19,692 nucleotides of DNA, from the NCBI GenBank assembly GCA_002405835.1, contig DHMO01000054.1, positions 1 to 19,692 of the forward strand. The letters are read 5' to 3'. Below are positions 7,535 through 15,550 of the stretch, piece by piece. Within the stretch, counting starts at the first letter, position 1. Each line of letters opens with the position of its first letter. Position numbers and translations under genes: made by a program. Below the pieces are notes generated by a model. The model was not told the DNA's origin and searched no databases. It worked only from the letters and a program-made list of their open reading frames with translations. This DNA is from Lentisphaeria bacterium UBA4640. GTDB taxonomy: Bacteria; Verrucomicrobiota; Lentisphaeria; Victivallales; UBA1829.

Positions 7535-9241
7535 ATGACGACTCCAAAGTACAAGAGTCCCGCACGCATTCCGCTGAAAAAACGGGACTGGATCGAAGGG
7601 GAGCTGACGCATGCTCCCGTCTGGTGTTCCGTCGATCTGCGCGACGGCAATCAAGCACTTCCCATGCCCATGAATCCCGCAAAAAAACTCGAATATTTCA
7701 AACTTCTTACCGATATCGGATTCAAGGAAATCGAAGTCGCTTTCCCCTCCGCATCACAGGATGATTTCGAGTTCACACGCGAGCTGATCGAGCGCAACCT
7801 CATTCCCGGCGACGTCCGCATCAGCGTGCTGACCCAGATGCGCGAATCACTGATCCGCCGCACCGTCGAATCCCTCAAGGGCGTTCACTCCGCCGTGCTT
7901 CATGCGTACATTGCGACTTCCGATCTGCACGGACAGATTGTTTTCGGCAAATCGCGTGAAGACATCAAGCGCATGGCGGTCGAGGGAACCAAGCTCATCC
8001 GCCGTCTTGTGGAAGAGGCGGGAATGAAGGATGTGATCGGCTATGAATTTTCTCCCGAGGAGTTCACGGACAGCGATATCGACTTTGTCGTCGATCTCTG
8101 CACCGCGGTCAAAGAGGCGTGGGGCAAGTCTGAAAAACGGGATTTCATCCTCAATCTCCCCGCGACCGTCGAGCGGCGTCCGCCGTGGCACTACGCGGAT
8201 ATGATCGCCTATTTCATTCAGCACTATCCGTATCTGGATGAAACCACGGTCAGCGTGCATTCGCACAACGACCAGGGCTGTGCCGTCGCCGCAACCGAGA
8301 TGACTCTGCTTGCCGGCGCGGAACGCGTGGAAGGCACTCTGTTCGGACACGGCGAGCGCACGGGCAACGTGGATATTGTGACGCTTGCGCTGAATCTGAA
8401 GGCGCTCGGCATTGAACCGAATCTGGATTTCTCCAACCTTCCGAAAATCGCGAAGGCTGTGGAAGAGGCGAGCGGAATCGAGGTGCATCAGCGTCATCCG
8501 TATGCGGGGCAGCTGGTGTTCACCGCGTTCTCCGGATCGCACCAGGACGCCATCCGCAAGGGGTTCGAGAAGCGCGAAGAGGCGCAGAAGCTCTTCGGCG
8601 TGGGCTGGAAGATGCCGTATCTGCATATCGATCCGGCGGACGTCGGGCGTTCCTACGAGAAACTCATCCGCATCAACAGTCAGTCGGGCAAGGGTGGAAT
8701 CGTCTATGTGCTTGAGCACGACTACGGGCTGCATCCGCCGAAAAATATGCATCCCCAGATCGGTGAGGCGGTTCAGCATTACACCGATCAGAAGGGCGAC
8801 GAGATCGATGCTTCCGAGCTCATCAAGGTGTTCCGCGAGACGTTTATCGATGTGGAGGGACCGCTGAAACTGGTGCGCTACACGCGTGTCCCGACCGATG
8901 AGGCGGGAGAGAACCCGACCGTCAAGGTGCGTCTGGTTCTTGGCGTCAACGGAAAGGATATGGAGATCGAGGGAGCCGGAAACGGACCTCTTTCGGCGAC
9001 GGTTCATGCGATCCGCAATGTTGCCGGGCTTTATGATTTCGTGCTGGAAGACTTCTCGGAACGCACGCTCGGCGGCACCGCGGATGCGAAGGCAATCGCG
9101 TATGTCGGAATCCGCCGCAAGCGCGACAACGCGCTGTTCTACGGAGCCGGTGAGCATTCCAACATTGACCAGGCGGCGGTTCAGGCGCTTGTCACGGCGA
9201 TCAACAAGGCAATGAACGACGACGGAAAAGTCAACGGCTGA
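7535..9241 (+). CDS. leuA: 2-isopropylmalate synthase, type 2
   Basis: This 568-residue enzyme condenses acetyl-CoA with 2-oxoisovalerate to 2-isopropylmalate, the first committed step of leucine synthesis, in the cytoplasm. Residues 34-42 (DLRDGNQAL) carry the family motif with the metal-binding Asp37. Residues 242-246 (HSHND) supply the two histidine metal ligands. FGHGERTGNVDIVTLALNL is the conserved segment before the linker region. Residues from about 430 to the end fit the LeuA regulatory (leucine-binding) domain. The length and opening (PLKKRDWIEGELTHAP) match the longer yeast/actinobacterial-type LeuA rather than the E. coli type. The ATG at 7535 is chosen over an in-frame upstream start because AAGG sits six bases before it and the upstream start would fall in the promoter. 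Two bases separate it from the carboxypeptidase gene downstream. Confidence 0.93.
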   Translation: MTTPKYKSPARIPLKKRDWIEGELTHAPVWCSVDLRDGNQALPMPMNPAKKLEYFKLLTDIGFKEIEVAFPSASQDDFEFTRELIERNLIPGDVRISVLTQMRESLIRRTVESLKGVHSAVLHAYIATSDLHGQIVFGKSREDIKRMAVEGTKLIRRLVEEAGMKDVIGYEFSPEEFTDSDIDFVVDLCTAVKEAWGKSEKRDFILNLPATVERRPPWHYADMIAYFIQHYPYLDETTVSVHSHNDQGCAVAATEMTLLAGAERVEGTLFGHGERTGNVDIVTLALNLKALGIEPNLDFSNLPKIAKAVEEASGIEVHQRHPYAGQLVFTAFSGSHQDAIRKGFEKREEAQKLFGVGWKMPYLHIDPADVGRSYEKLIRINSQSGKGGIVYVLEHDYGLHPPKNMHPQIGEAVQHYTDQKGDEIDASELIKVFRETFIDVEGPLKLVRYTRVPTDEAGENPTVKVRLVLGVNGKDMEIEGAGNGPLSATVHAIRNVAGLYDFVLEDFSERTLGGTADAKAIAYVGIRRKRDNALFYGAGEHSNIDQAAVQALVTAINKAMNDDGKVNG

Positions 9242-9243
9242 AA

Positions 9244-10548
9244 ATGAAGAAGCACAGCACCATCCTTATTATTCTGACGGTGATCGTTCTCGTTCATGCG
9301 GTGATTCTGTTCTCGTGCATGTATTCCGAGGCGGGTGCCATTCCGGAAGCTGAAGAGAAGGGTCCCGCCGTTCCGTCGAAGAACGAGCCGGCGGACAATG
9401 CGGACGGCTCGGAAGCGGACAAACTTCCGGTCATCAATCCCATCACTCTGGATATGCCGCCGTCCCAGGCGGTTGAGGCTGTGCAGAATCCGGTTTCGCC
9501 TCCGGCAATTCCGTATGATCCGCATTTCGGCGAGCCGTTCGACTACCGTTATGCAGTGCAGGGGAATATCCCGGCGCTGCCGGGCAGCGCCAGCGCATCG
9601 TCGGGAATTCTCGTGGATCTGAGCACGCGGAATGTGCTCTGGGCAAAAAATGCGCGGAACGCCTATCCGATCGCCTCCATGACGAAAATCATGACGTGTT
9701 TGCTTGCCTACGAGGATATTCTTGCGGGCAAATATACGCTGGATACGCAGGTGAAAGTCACCGCGGCGGCGTCGCGGATCGGCGGAAGTCAGGTGTACCT
9801 GGATCCGCGCGAGACGTTCAAGCTCGGAGACCTGATGAAGGCGACGTCGATCAAGAGCGCGAACGATGCGGCGTATCTGATCGCGGAATTCATCGGCGGC
9901 GGCAACGTTCAATCGTTTGTCGACCGCATGAACGCCCGCGCCCGCGAACTCAAAATGGTGAATACGCGCTTCTGCAACCCGAACGGGCTGCCGGGCAAGA
10001 CGGCGAAGCAGGACAATGTTTCGAGTCCGGAGGGAATGGCGCGCCTCGCGGAGGCGACGCTTTGTCACAAACAGCTGATGGACTGGGCGTCGACCCGTCT
10101 GGACACCTTCCGTGAGAAGGGGCAGAAGGGTTATATGATGATCAAGAATCACAACTATCTTCTTCCGGGTTCTTCCGAAGCCGCGACGGGAGTGGACGGG
10201 CTGAAAACCGGGTTCATCAACCGCTCGGGGTTCTGTCTGACCGCGACCTGCCTGCGCGACGGACGGCGTCTGGTTGCGGTTGTCACGGGATATCCGCACC
10301 GCCGTGACCGCGATATGTTTGTACGCCGGCTTCTCGACTGGGGCTATGCCCGTGCCGCGGATCCGGCGGCGGCTCTGAAGCGGGACCGCACGCTTCCGGC
10401 AGCGAAACCGCAGCCGAAAAAGACGCCTCTGCAGAAGAAAGCCGTTCAGAAAAAACAGGGGCAGAAGAGTTCGCCGCAGAAAAAACAGGTGCAGAAGAAG
10501 GCTCCGGCAAAGAAGGCGCAGCCGCAGAAGCGGAAAAAAGCGAATTGA
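9244..10548 (+). CDS. D-alanyl-D-alanine carboxypeptidase (S11/DacA type) with Lys/Gln-rich tail
   Basis: This 434-residue enzyme trims the terminal D-Ala from peptidoglycan stem peptides. All three penicillin-binding motifs are present: SMTK (Ser145-Lys148), SAN (205-207) and KTG (321-323), in the spacing of a class C low-molecular-weight PBP. Residues 1-26 form an N-terminal membrane segment, possibly an anchor; a cysteine at 25 is a poor lipobox. A Pro/Glu-rich linker to about residue 105 follows, so the catalytic domain lies outside the inner membrane. After the domain there is no recognisable PBP5 beta-sandwich. Instead a basic tail of about 50 residues repeats QKK and PQ units (PQKKQVQKKAPAKKAQPQKR). 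The gene follows leuA by two bases and probably shares its transcript. A terminator lies just downstream. Confidence 0.92.
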   Translation: MKKHSTILIILTVIVLVHAVILFSCMYSEAGAIPEAEEKGPAVPSKNEPADNADGSEADKLPVINPITLDMPPSQAVEAVQNPVSPPAIPYDPHFGEPFDYRYAVQGNIPALPGSASASSGILVDLSTRNVLWAKNARNAYPIASMTKIMTCLLAYEDILAGKYTLDTQVKVTAAASRIGGSQVYLDPRETFKLGDLMKATSIKSANDAAYLIAEFIGGGNVQSFVDRMNARARELKMVNTRFCNPNGLPGKTAKQDNVSSPEGMARLAEATLCHKQLMDWASTRLDTFREKGQKGYMMIKNHNYLLPGSSEAATGVDGLKTGFINRSGFCLTATCLRDGRRLVAVVTGYPHRRDRDMFVRRLLDWGYARAADPAAALKRDRTLPAAKPQPKKTPLQKKAVQKKQGQKSSPQKKQVQKKAPAKKAQPQKRKKAN

Positions 10549-10550
10549 AG

Positions 10551-10574
10551 GACTCCGGTAGGGGGAGTCTTTTT
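10551..10574 (+). terminator. Rho-independent terminator after the carboxypeptidase gene
   Basis: GACTCC (10551-10556) pairs with GGAGTC (10564-10569) around a 7-base loop, followed by five T. It begins two bases after the stop codon and ends the leuA-carboxypeptidase transcript. Confidence 0.8.
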
Positions 10575-10626
10575 CTGCTTTTCGGAGTTTTTCTTCAAAA
10601 AAAAATGAAAAAAAGCAAAAAAAAAT

Positions 10627-10654
10627 TTGAATCTCCTGATTTTAATGTTATTGT
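10627..10654 (+). promoter_or_regulatory. Probable promoter of the ABC transporter operon
   Basis: TTGAAT (10627-10632) and TATTGT (10649-10654) are separated by 16 bases, with a TG one base before the -10 box (extended -10). It lies in a markedly A/T-rich stretch about 80 bases before the ATPase start. Confidence 0.5.
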
Positions 10655-10667
10655 TTCAAGAGATTCA
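10628..10667. promoter_or_regulatory. Operator-like inverted repeat spanning the promoter
   Basis: TGAATCTC (10628-10635) and GAGATTCA (10660-10667) form a perfect 8-bp inverted repeat whose arms are 32 bp apart, close to three helix turns. The left arm overlaps the -35 box and the right arm covers the expected transcription start. This geometry suits a repressor that binds both arms, but an RNA hairpin is also possible. Confidence 0.45.
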
Positions 10668-10735
10668 TATTTTTATTTCATGAACCCCCGGACGGGATTT
10701 TTCCGGTTCCGGAAGCAAAGGGAGAAAATGGTCGA

Positions 10736-11668
10736 ATGGATGAATATGTGATTCAGACGGAAGGGCTGTCAAAGTGCTACCGCCACTGGTTTTCGCGCGG
10801 TCCGAAGGCTTTGGACAACCTCTCGATTTCGGTTCCCCGCGGATCCGTGTTCGGATTTCTCGGTCCCAACGGAGCCGGAAAAACAACGACAATCAAGATT
10901 CTGATGGATCTGATCAAGCCGACCGAAGGCAGCGCAACGGTGCTCGGAAAACCCGCGTATGACGTCGAGGTCAAGAAGCGCATCGGCTTCCTGCCCGATT
11001 CGCCCGCATTCAGCAAACAGCTGACCGCGCGCGAATTCCTTTCGATCTGCGCAAAACTCCTGCGCATCCCCTCGGATGTCCGCAATGAAACGATTGAGGA
11101 GACGCTTGAGACGGTCAAAATGGCGGATCATGCGAAGGAAAAACTCGGTTCGTTTTCGCGCGGCATGCTCCAGCGCATCGGCGTGGCTCAGGCTCTGCTC
11201 AACAAGCCGGAGCTGCTGATCCTCGACGAACCGCTTCTCGGACTCGACCCCTACGGCCGTCAGGAATTCAAACAGATCATCATTGAACAGCAGAAGAAGG
11301 GAACGAGCGTGTTCTTCAGCAGCCATATCCTCTCCGACGTGGAGGAGATCTGCGACCGCATCGCGATTTTGAAGAAGGGGCATCTGCTCTGCACCGGCAA
11401 GCTCGACGATCTGCTCGCCGCCTCCGGAATCAACGTTGTGATCGCTCCGGGAGCGGACAAGGTGTTCCGCGAACTCATGGTTGACGCCGAAGGCAGCGTG
11501 AAGAATCCCGACGGCGGCTGGACTCTTCAGTTCCCGCATCACGCGACGCACATCAAGGACCGCGTGGAGGAGCTCAAGAAGGAGTTCCCGGACGCAGTGA
11601 CGCTCTCCGCCTCGCGCGAGAAGCTGGAGGATTTCTTCTTCCGGACCGTGGAAAATGCAAATGTTTAA
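10736..11668 (+). CDS. ABC-2 type transporter ATP-binding protein
   Basis: This 310-residue cytoplasmic ATPase energises an ABC-2 exporter. Walker A is GPNGAGKT (43-50). The signature loop is FSRGMLQR (about 140-147), a variant of LSGGQ typical of the ABC-2/CcmA-like class. Walker B is LLILDEP (160-166), with DPYGRQEF as the D-loop region and SSHIL with His197 as the switch. The last 80 or so residues form the accessory domain common in this class. AGGGAG sits 11 bases before the ATG. A 42-base A-rich gap and then the first permease gene follow, so this is the first gene of a six-gene run. The substrate cannot be read from the ATPase. Confidence 0.93.
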   Translation: MDEYVIQTEGLSKCYRHWFSRGPKALDNLSISVPRGSVFGFLGPNGAGKTTTIKILMDLIKPTEGSATVLGKPAYDVEVKKRIGFLPDSPAFSKQLTAREFLSICAKLLRIPSDVRNETIEETLETVKMADHAKEKLGSFSRGMLQRIGVAQALLNKPELLILDEPLLGLDPYGRQEFKQIIIEQQKKGTSVFFSSHILSDVEEICDRIAILKKGHLLCTGKLDDLLAASGINVVIAPGADKVFRELMVDAEGSVKNPDGGWTLQFPHHATHIKDRVEELKKEFPDAVTLSASREKLEDFFFRTVENANV

Positions 11669-11710
11669 CAAAAATACCGAAATAAACAAAAACACAAAAA
11701 AGGAGACGTT

Positions 11711-12442
11711 ATGAACGAAATCATAACAATCGCCAGCGGCACCTGGAAAAACGTGCTGCGCATGAAAGTCGTGTACTTTCTCATCTTCTGTGCTCTGGTT
11801 CTCGTCGCCAGCGCCGTCAACTACGATGTCCTCTCCATGGGACTCCACAAAGAGCTGATGATCGACGTTGCTCTTGTGCTCAACTCCATTGCCGCGGTGC
11901 TGGTGGTGATCTCGCTGACGTTCGAGATTCCGAAGGAGCTCCGCGAAGGTGTGGCGTCCACGCTGCTGGCGAAGCCGCTGGGACGTTTCCAGTATCTGCT
12001 GGGCAAGATGATCGGCTGCATTGTTACGGGCGCGGTGATCTGCGCGCTGATCGCGGTCGGTTCGTTCATCGTCTTCAACATCGCGTTCGGACAGCGCATT
12101 GATCTGGCGATGTTCCAGTCTCACCTGCTCGTCATTCTGGCTCTGATCCCGATGTCGGCGCTCGGCGTGCTGTTCGCGGTGATCCTGCCGGAAGTGATCG
12201 CACCGATCATCACGGTCGTGGTCATCTGGTTCGCGTTCTCAACGAAATGCCTTGCGAACATCTGGGGCGTTTACGGCGGACTTCTTCCGGACCTCGACCT
12301 CTTCAACTTCAAGGCGAACGCCGTCTACCAGGTGAATATTCCGTGGATGTACGTTCTGCTCGTCGCGGTGTGGGGCATCTGCTATGCGGCATTCGCTCTC
12401 TCCCTCGCCAGCATTGTCTTTGAACGCAAAGACATCAAGTAA
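11711..12442 (+). CDS. ABC-2 type transporter permease 1
   Basis: This 243-residue protein has six predicted membrane helices, the usual size of an ABC-2 permease. After the second helix comes the cytoplasmic coupling segment PKELREGVASTLLAKPLGRF followed by QYLLGK. The pattern TLLAKPxGRxxYLxGK recurs in the second permease of this operon (SGVILIILSKPVGRLRYLAGK), so the two are related and probably form a heterodimer over the ATPase. An AGGAG ribosome site lies six bases before the ATG. It belongs to the inner membrane. No substrate is indicated. Confidence 0.88.
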   Translation: MNEIITIASGTWKNVLRMKVVYFLIFCALVLVASAVNYDVLSMGLHKELMIDVALVLNSIAAVLVVISLTFEIPKELREGVASTLLAKPLGRFQYLLGKMIGCIVTGAVICALIAVGSFIVFNIAFGQRIDLAMFQSHLLVILALIPMSALGVLFAVILPEVIAPIITVVVIWFAFSTKCLANIWGVYGGLLPDLDLFNFKANAVYQVNIPWMYVLLVAVWGICYAAFALSLASIVFERKDIK

Positions 12443-12456
12443 TAAGGAGCATCAGA

Positions 12457-13410
12457 ATGAAAAGACTTCCGATTTACATTGTCGTTATGATTGCGGCTTT
12501 TATTGCGGCTTCCTTCCTTTCCGCGAAGCTGAATAAAGAGCAGCTCAAATTCGCCCCGGAAAAGGCGACCCTTTCCGGCTCTCCGATCGCGGGCTTCCAC
12601 AAGTTCGCCTCCGACGTCCAGTGGATGCGCCTGGTCAACTACCTCGGCTCGCTCCAGACGGTCGACGAATCCAACGTCGGTGATGTTTCCGCGAAACTGC
12701 AGGAACTCGTCGGACTCGATCCGAATCTTGAAAAGATTTACAAGGACGGCGCTATGCTGATCTCCATCGCGGATCCCGCGAAGACCATCGAGTTCCTCAA
12801 TGCCGCCTGCAAGAACGAATACCTCAAGAACAACTGGCAGATTCCGTTCTACGCCGGTTATGTCATGATGTACAACGTCAAACCCGCCAACTACGATGAG
12901 GCTGTCCGCTTCTTTGAAATAGCGATGAAGCGTTCCGGCAGCGACAGCGGCGCAACCTATGTCGTCAGCAGCTTCTTCCGCGCCAAAGCCAGAGGTCTCG
13001 TCCAGAAAAACATTGTGAAGGATGAGCGCGTCGCTCTGCTGCAGGTTCTCTTTGAAGAGTGGGACAAGAACCAGAAGGCCGGAGCGGAGAACGGCGGACG
13101 TGACACCGCGTACAACCAGAACCTGAATGACCGTCTCATCAAGGCTCTGAAGGACGTCAAGGTCGCTTCCGACGACTACATGCCGACCGCCGAGGGCAAA
13201 GCTCTGGCCGACAAGGTCATTGCCCGCGTGTTCGATAAAGCGCACATCTGCTCCAACTGCACTGCTGCGTATGCGGCGGGCGAGAAGTTCTGCGCCTCCT
13301 GCGGCAAGCCGGTTCAGGTCTGGGGACTCTGCAAAGTTGCATCCTGCAAGGCTCCGCTCAAGGGCGGTTCCGCAGCCTTCTGCAGCACCTGCGGAGCGAA
13401 GCAGAACTGA
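12457..13410 (+). CDS. Membrane-anchored helical-repeat (TPR-like) protein with C-terminal double zinc ribbon
   Basis: This 317-residue protein has one N-terminal membrane segment (residues 5-22) preceded by Lys-Arg, which places the rest outside the cytoplasm. Residues 45-180 follow a pattern seen in bacterial TPR-like proteins of unknown function: FHKFASDVQWMRLVNYLG, then ELVGLDPNLEKIYKDGAML, then WQIPFYAGYVMMYN and YDEAVRFFEIAMK. The C-terminal 55 residues carry two zinc-ribbon-like knuckle pairs: Cys265/268 with Cys279/282, and Cys292/297 with Cys309/312. The gene lies between two ABC-2 permease-related genes, 14 bases after permease 1, and is probably an accessory subunit of that transporter. 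Its function is unknown. Zinc ribbons on the extracytoplasmic side are unusual, so the topology needs confirmation. Confidence 0.85.
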   Translation: MKRLPIYIVVMIAAFIAASFLSAKLNKEQLKFAPEKATLSGSPIAGFHKFASDVQWMRLVNYLGSLQTVDESNVGDVSAKLQELVGLDPNLEKIYKDGAMLISIADPAKTIEFLNAACKNEYLKNNWQIPFYAGYVMMYNVKPANYDEAVRFFEIAMKRSGSDSGATYVVSSFFRAKARGLVQKNIVKDERVALLQVLFEEWDKNQKAGAENGGRDTAYNQNLNDRLIKALKDVKVASDDYMPTAEGKALADKVIARVFDKAHICSNCTAAYAAGEKFCASCGKPVQVWGLCKVASCKAPLKGGSAAFCSTCGAKQN

Positions 13411-14738
13411 TGTTTTCCGAAAAGAAAACAGCTACTCGTCACAGAACCGCCACCATTGCGATGGCGGCGGTTCTGGTCGTTTCCCTTGCCGGATATTTTG
13501 TTTCCGAAAAGGTTCTCCGCACCGCGATGCTCAAGCCGATCAAGCGTGAAAAAGTCGATTTCGCCAAAGTCCTCGACTGGCTGCCGCCTAAGGCGAAAGC
13601 CGAACTCGAATACCGCGCCCGTTATCTTGACCTCCGTCAGAAATACGATGAAGCGCAGAGCAAAGAGGACAAGCTCAGCACCGCGTATGCGCTCGCCTGT
13701 CACACTCGCGATATGGACGAGCACAATACTCTCATGCTTCAATTTATCGACAATCCCGCGTATGCCGGGATGAAAAATCTCTATCTGCCTTATATGCGGA
13801 TGCTTCACAATCCGAAGAATCCGAAAACGATTTCCATTCAGAAATATTATGAATTCATCAACACTCTGACCGATCCCGAACAGATTTACCTTGCGTGGCG
13901 CGACGGACGCGACCGTCTGGGGCGGCTCGGTCTGCGCGATCTGCATATCGTTCACGCCGAATTCCTTCTTCCGCTGCTCGACAAGCCGGCGGAAACCTAC
14001 TTCTTCCGCGAATACGCCTGGCAGTTCGAAAACCTGCGGAACAATGCGAGACGCATCGCCGGCGACATCGACAAGCGCATCGCCCGTCAGATCGTCCGCC
14101 CCGGCGAAGCCGAATACGGCGCGCGCATGAAAAAAGCCGCGGAGAAGGCGGAACAGTACCGCCAGTTCATTCAGCGCAGCTGGACAACCTACAACAATCT
14201 CCGGGATTACAACAACATCCTGGTCCGCCGCGCGGCCTTTGAAAAGACTGCGCCGGAGAAGAAACTGGATGCGGCAATCGCTCTGCTGCGTCAGGACCGC
14301 ACGCCGTCCGCGCGCCGCGCCGTTGTCGAAGCGCTCCGCAAAGATCCGAAGTTCCGCGACGACCCGAAGATGGCGACGCTTTACGCGCTGCTCGCGGATG
14401 ACATGAATTTCGTCGATGAAGTCCTGCATCCGTATCTTGAGGCGGCGAAGGACCCGGTTCTGGTTTACCGCACGTGGCGGGAAGTGTGCAAGCGGATCAA
14501 CGCCGTGTCGTTTTCCGCTCACCGGAAGCTGGATGTGCTGCTGCCTCTGATGAACGTTCCGGTTGAAAAGATTCCGTTCCGGGATTATGAAGCTGTTTAC
14601 GACCTGATCGAGCGCTGCGCGATTTTTGAAAACGACCGCGACCTTGTTTTCCGTGTCCGGGAGCGCCTGGAGGAACTGAAAAAGAAACCGTCGTATTACC
14701 GCTGGAACAATGAGCGGAAGAAACAGGAGGCAAAATAA
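13410..14738 (+). CDS. Membrane-anchored helical protein of unknown function
   Basis: I do not recognise this 442-residue protein. Residues 13-33 are one hydrophobic helix after a basic N-terminus, giving a likely single-pass protein facing the periplasm. The remainder is charged and almost wholly helical, rich in Arg, Lys, Glu and Leu, with repeated helix pairs such as KAKAELEYRARYLDLRQKYD and LDAAIALLRQDRTPSARRAV. This is compatible with a TPR or HEAT-like solenoid, though no repeat is sharp enough to name. The start overlaps the previous stop as TGATG, and the next permease begins directly after its TAA. It is therefore firmly part of the transporter operon and may be its periplasmic partner. 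Confidence 0.82.
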   Translation: MFSEKKTATRHRTATIAMAAVLVVSLAGYFVSEKVLRTAMLKPIKREKVDFAKVLDWLPPKAKAELEYRARYLDLRQKYDEAQSKEDKLSTAYALACHTRDMDEHNTLMLQFIDNPAYAGMKNLYLPYMRMLHNPKNPKTISIQKYYEFINTLTDPEQIYLAWRDGRDRLGRLGLRDLHIVHAEFLLPLLDKPAETYFFREYAWQFENLRNNARRIAGDIDKRIARQIVRPGEAEYGARMKKAAEKAEQYRQFIQRSWTTYNNLRDYNNILVRRAAFEKTAPEKKLDAAIALLRQDRTPSARRAVVEALRKDPKFRDDPKMATLYALLADDMNFVDEVLHPYLEAAKDPVLVYRTWREVCKRINAVSFSAHRKLDVLLPLMNVPVEKIPFRDYEAVYDLIERCAIFENDRDLVFRVRERLEELKKKPSYYRWNNERKKQEAK

Positions 14739-15548
14739 ATGTGGGCGATTGCACAGTTTTCCCTTTTGAAAATGCGTGAATCGGCGTTTTACATGCTGAT
14801 GATTGTCGCCGCGGTGATCTGTCTGTTCACGAATTCCGCCGATCCGGTGACGGAGCAGGTGGCGCGCGGATCGCTCTTTTCCTATGCATTCTCCGGAAGC
14901 ACAGGGGCGCCTTCAATTGCGATGGGCTCGTGCGTCGCGCTGATCATCAGCATCCTGATTTCCTCGTTCTACGGTTCCTCGGAGATTCCGTCAGACATCA
15001 ATTCGGGGGTGATTCTGATCATTCTTTCCAAGCCGGTGGGACGGCTCCGCTATCTTGCGGGGAAGTTCACCGCAATTGTGATCATGGCATATGCGATTTT
15101 CATTTTCCTCCAGATTGTGCTGTTTGCATCGAGCAAGTTCTTCGGCTTCGGCGTGGTCCCGTACAACTCGGTGCAGATGGCGCTGCGGCAGCTGATTCCC
15201 GCTCTGATTCTGCTTCCTCTGATTGCGGCGAACATCACGTTCTCAATTGCCGCAGGTGCGCTGGGGGCGATGATTTTCTCCGCGCTGTATCTGATTTTCT
15301 GTGCGGTGATGGCATTCCTGCCGCTTGCAATGTCGCTTTTCCCGGACGGCATGATTCCGTTTGCGGATACGTTGCTGTTCGCGGTTCACTATGCGTTCCT
15401 GAATCCGCTGTTCTACTTCCATGACATGGCGGTCGGCACAGGTCCGCTGATTGCGCTGGTCTGCTATTCCGTCTCCGTTTCGGCGCTGTTCCTGCTGCTC
15501 TCCGTCTACATGCTGTTTACGACGGATCTGAACACGAATACACGCTGA
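14739..15548 (+). CDS. ABC-2 type transporter permease 2
   Basis: This 269-residue, six-helix membrane protein of the ABC-2 permease class shares the coupling motif of permease 1 (ILSKPVGRLRYLAGK, residues about 93-107). It carries a larger first extracytoplasmic loop than permease 1 (residues 32-60, NSADPVTEQVARGSLFSYAF and following). AGGAGG lies eight bases before the ATG, and the start codon abuts the preceding TAA. It probably pairs with permease 1 and the ATPase to make a complete exporter in the inner membrane. The order ATPase, permease, two anchored proteins, permease suggests that all five act together. Confidence 0.87.
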   Translation: MWAIAQFSLLKMRESAFYMLMIVAAVICLFTNSADPVTEQVARGSLFSYAFSGSTGAPSIAMGSCVALIISILISSFYGSSEIPSDINSGVILIILSKPVGRLRYLAGKFTAIVIMAYAIFIFLQIVLFASSKFFGFGVVPYNSVQMALRQLIPALILLPLIAANITFSIAAGALGAMIFSALYLIFCAVMAFLPLAMSLFPDGMIPFADTLLFAVHYAFLNPLFYFHDMAVGTGPLIALVCYSVSVSALFLLLSVYMLFTTDLNTNTR

Positions 15549-15550
15549 CG

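Noticed and set aside
10545..10751. Plus-strand open frame of 68 codons between the carboxypeptidase and the ATPase
   Set aside because: It runs through a terminator and a promoter and is dominated by poly-A translation (Lys-rich).
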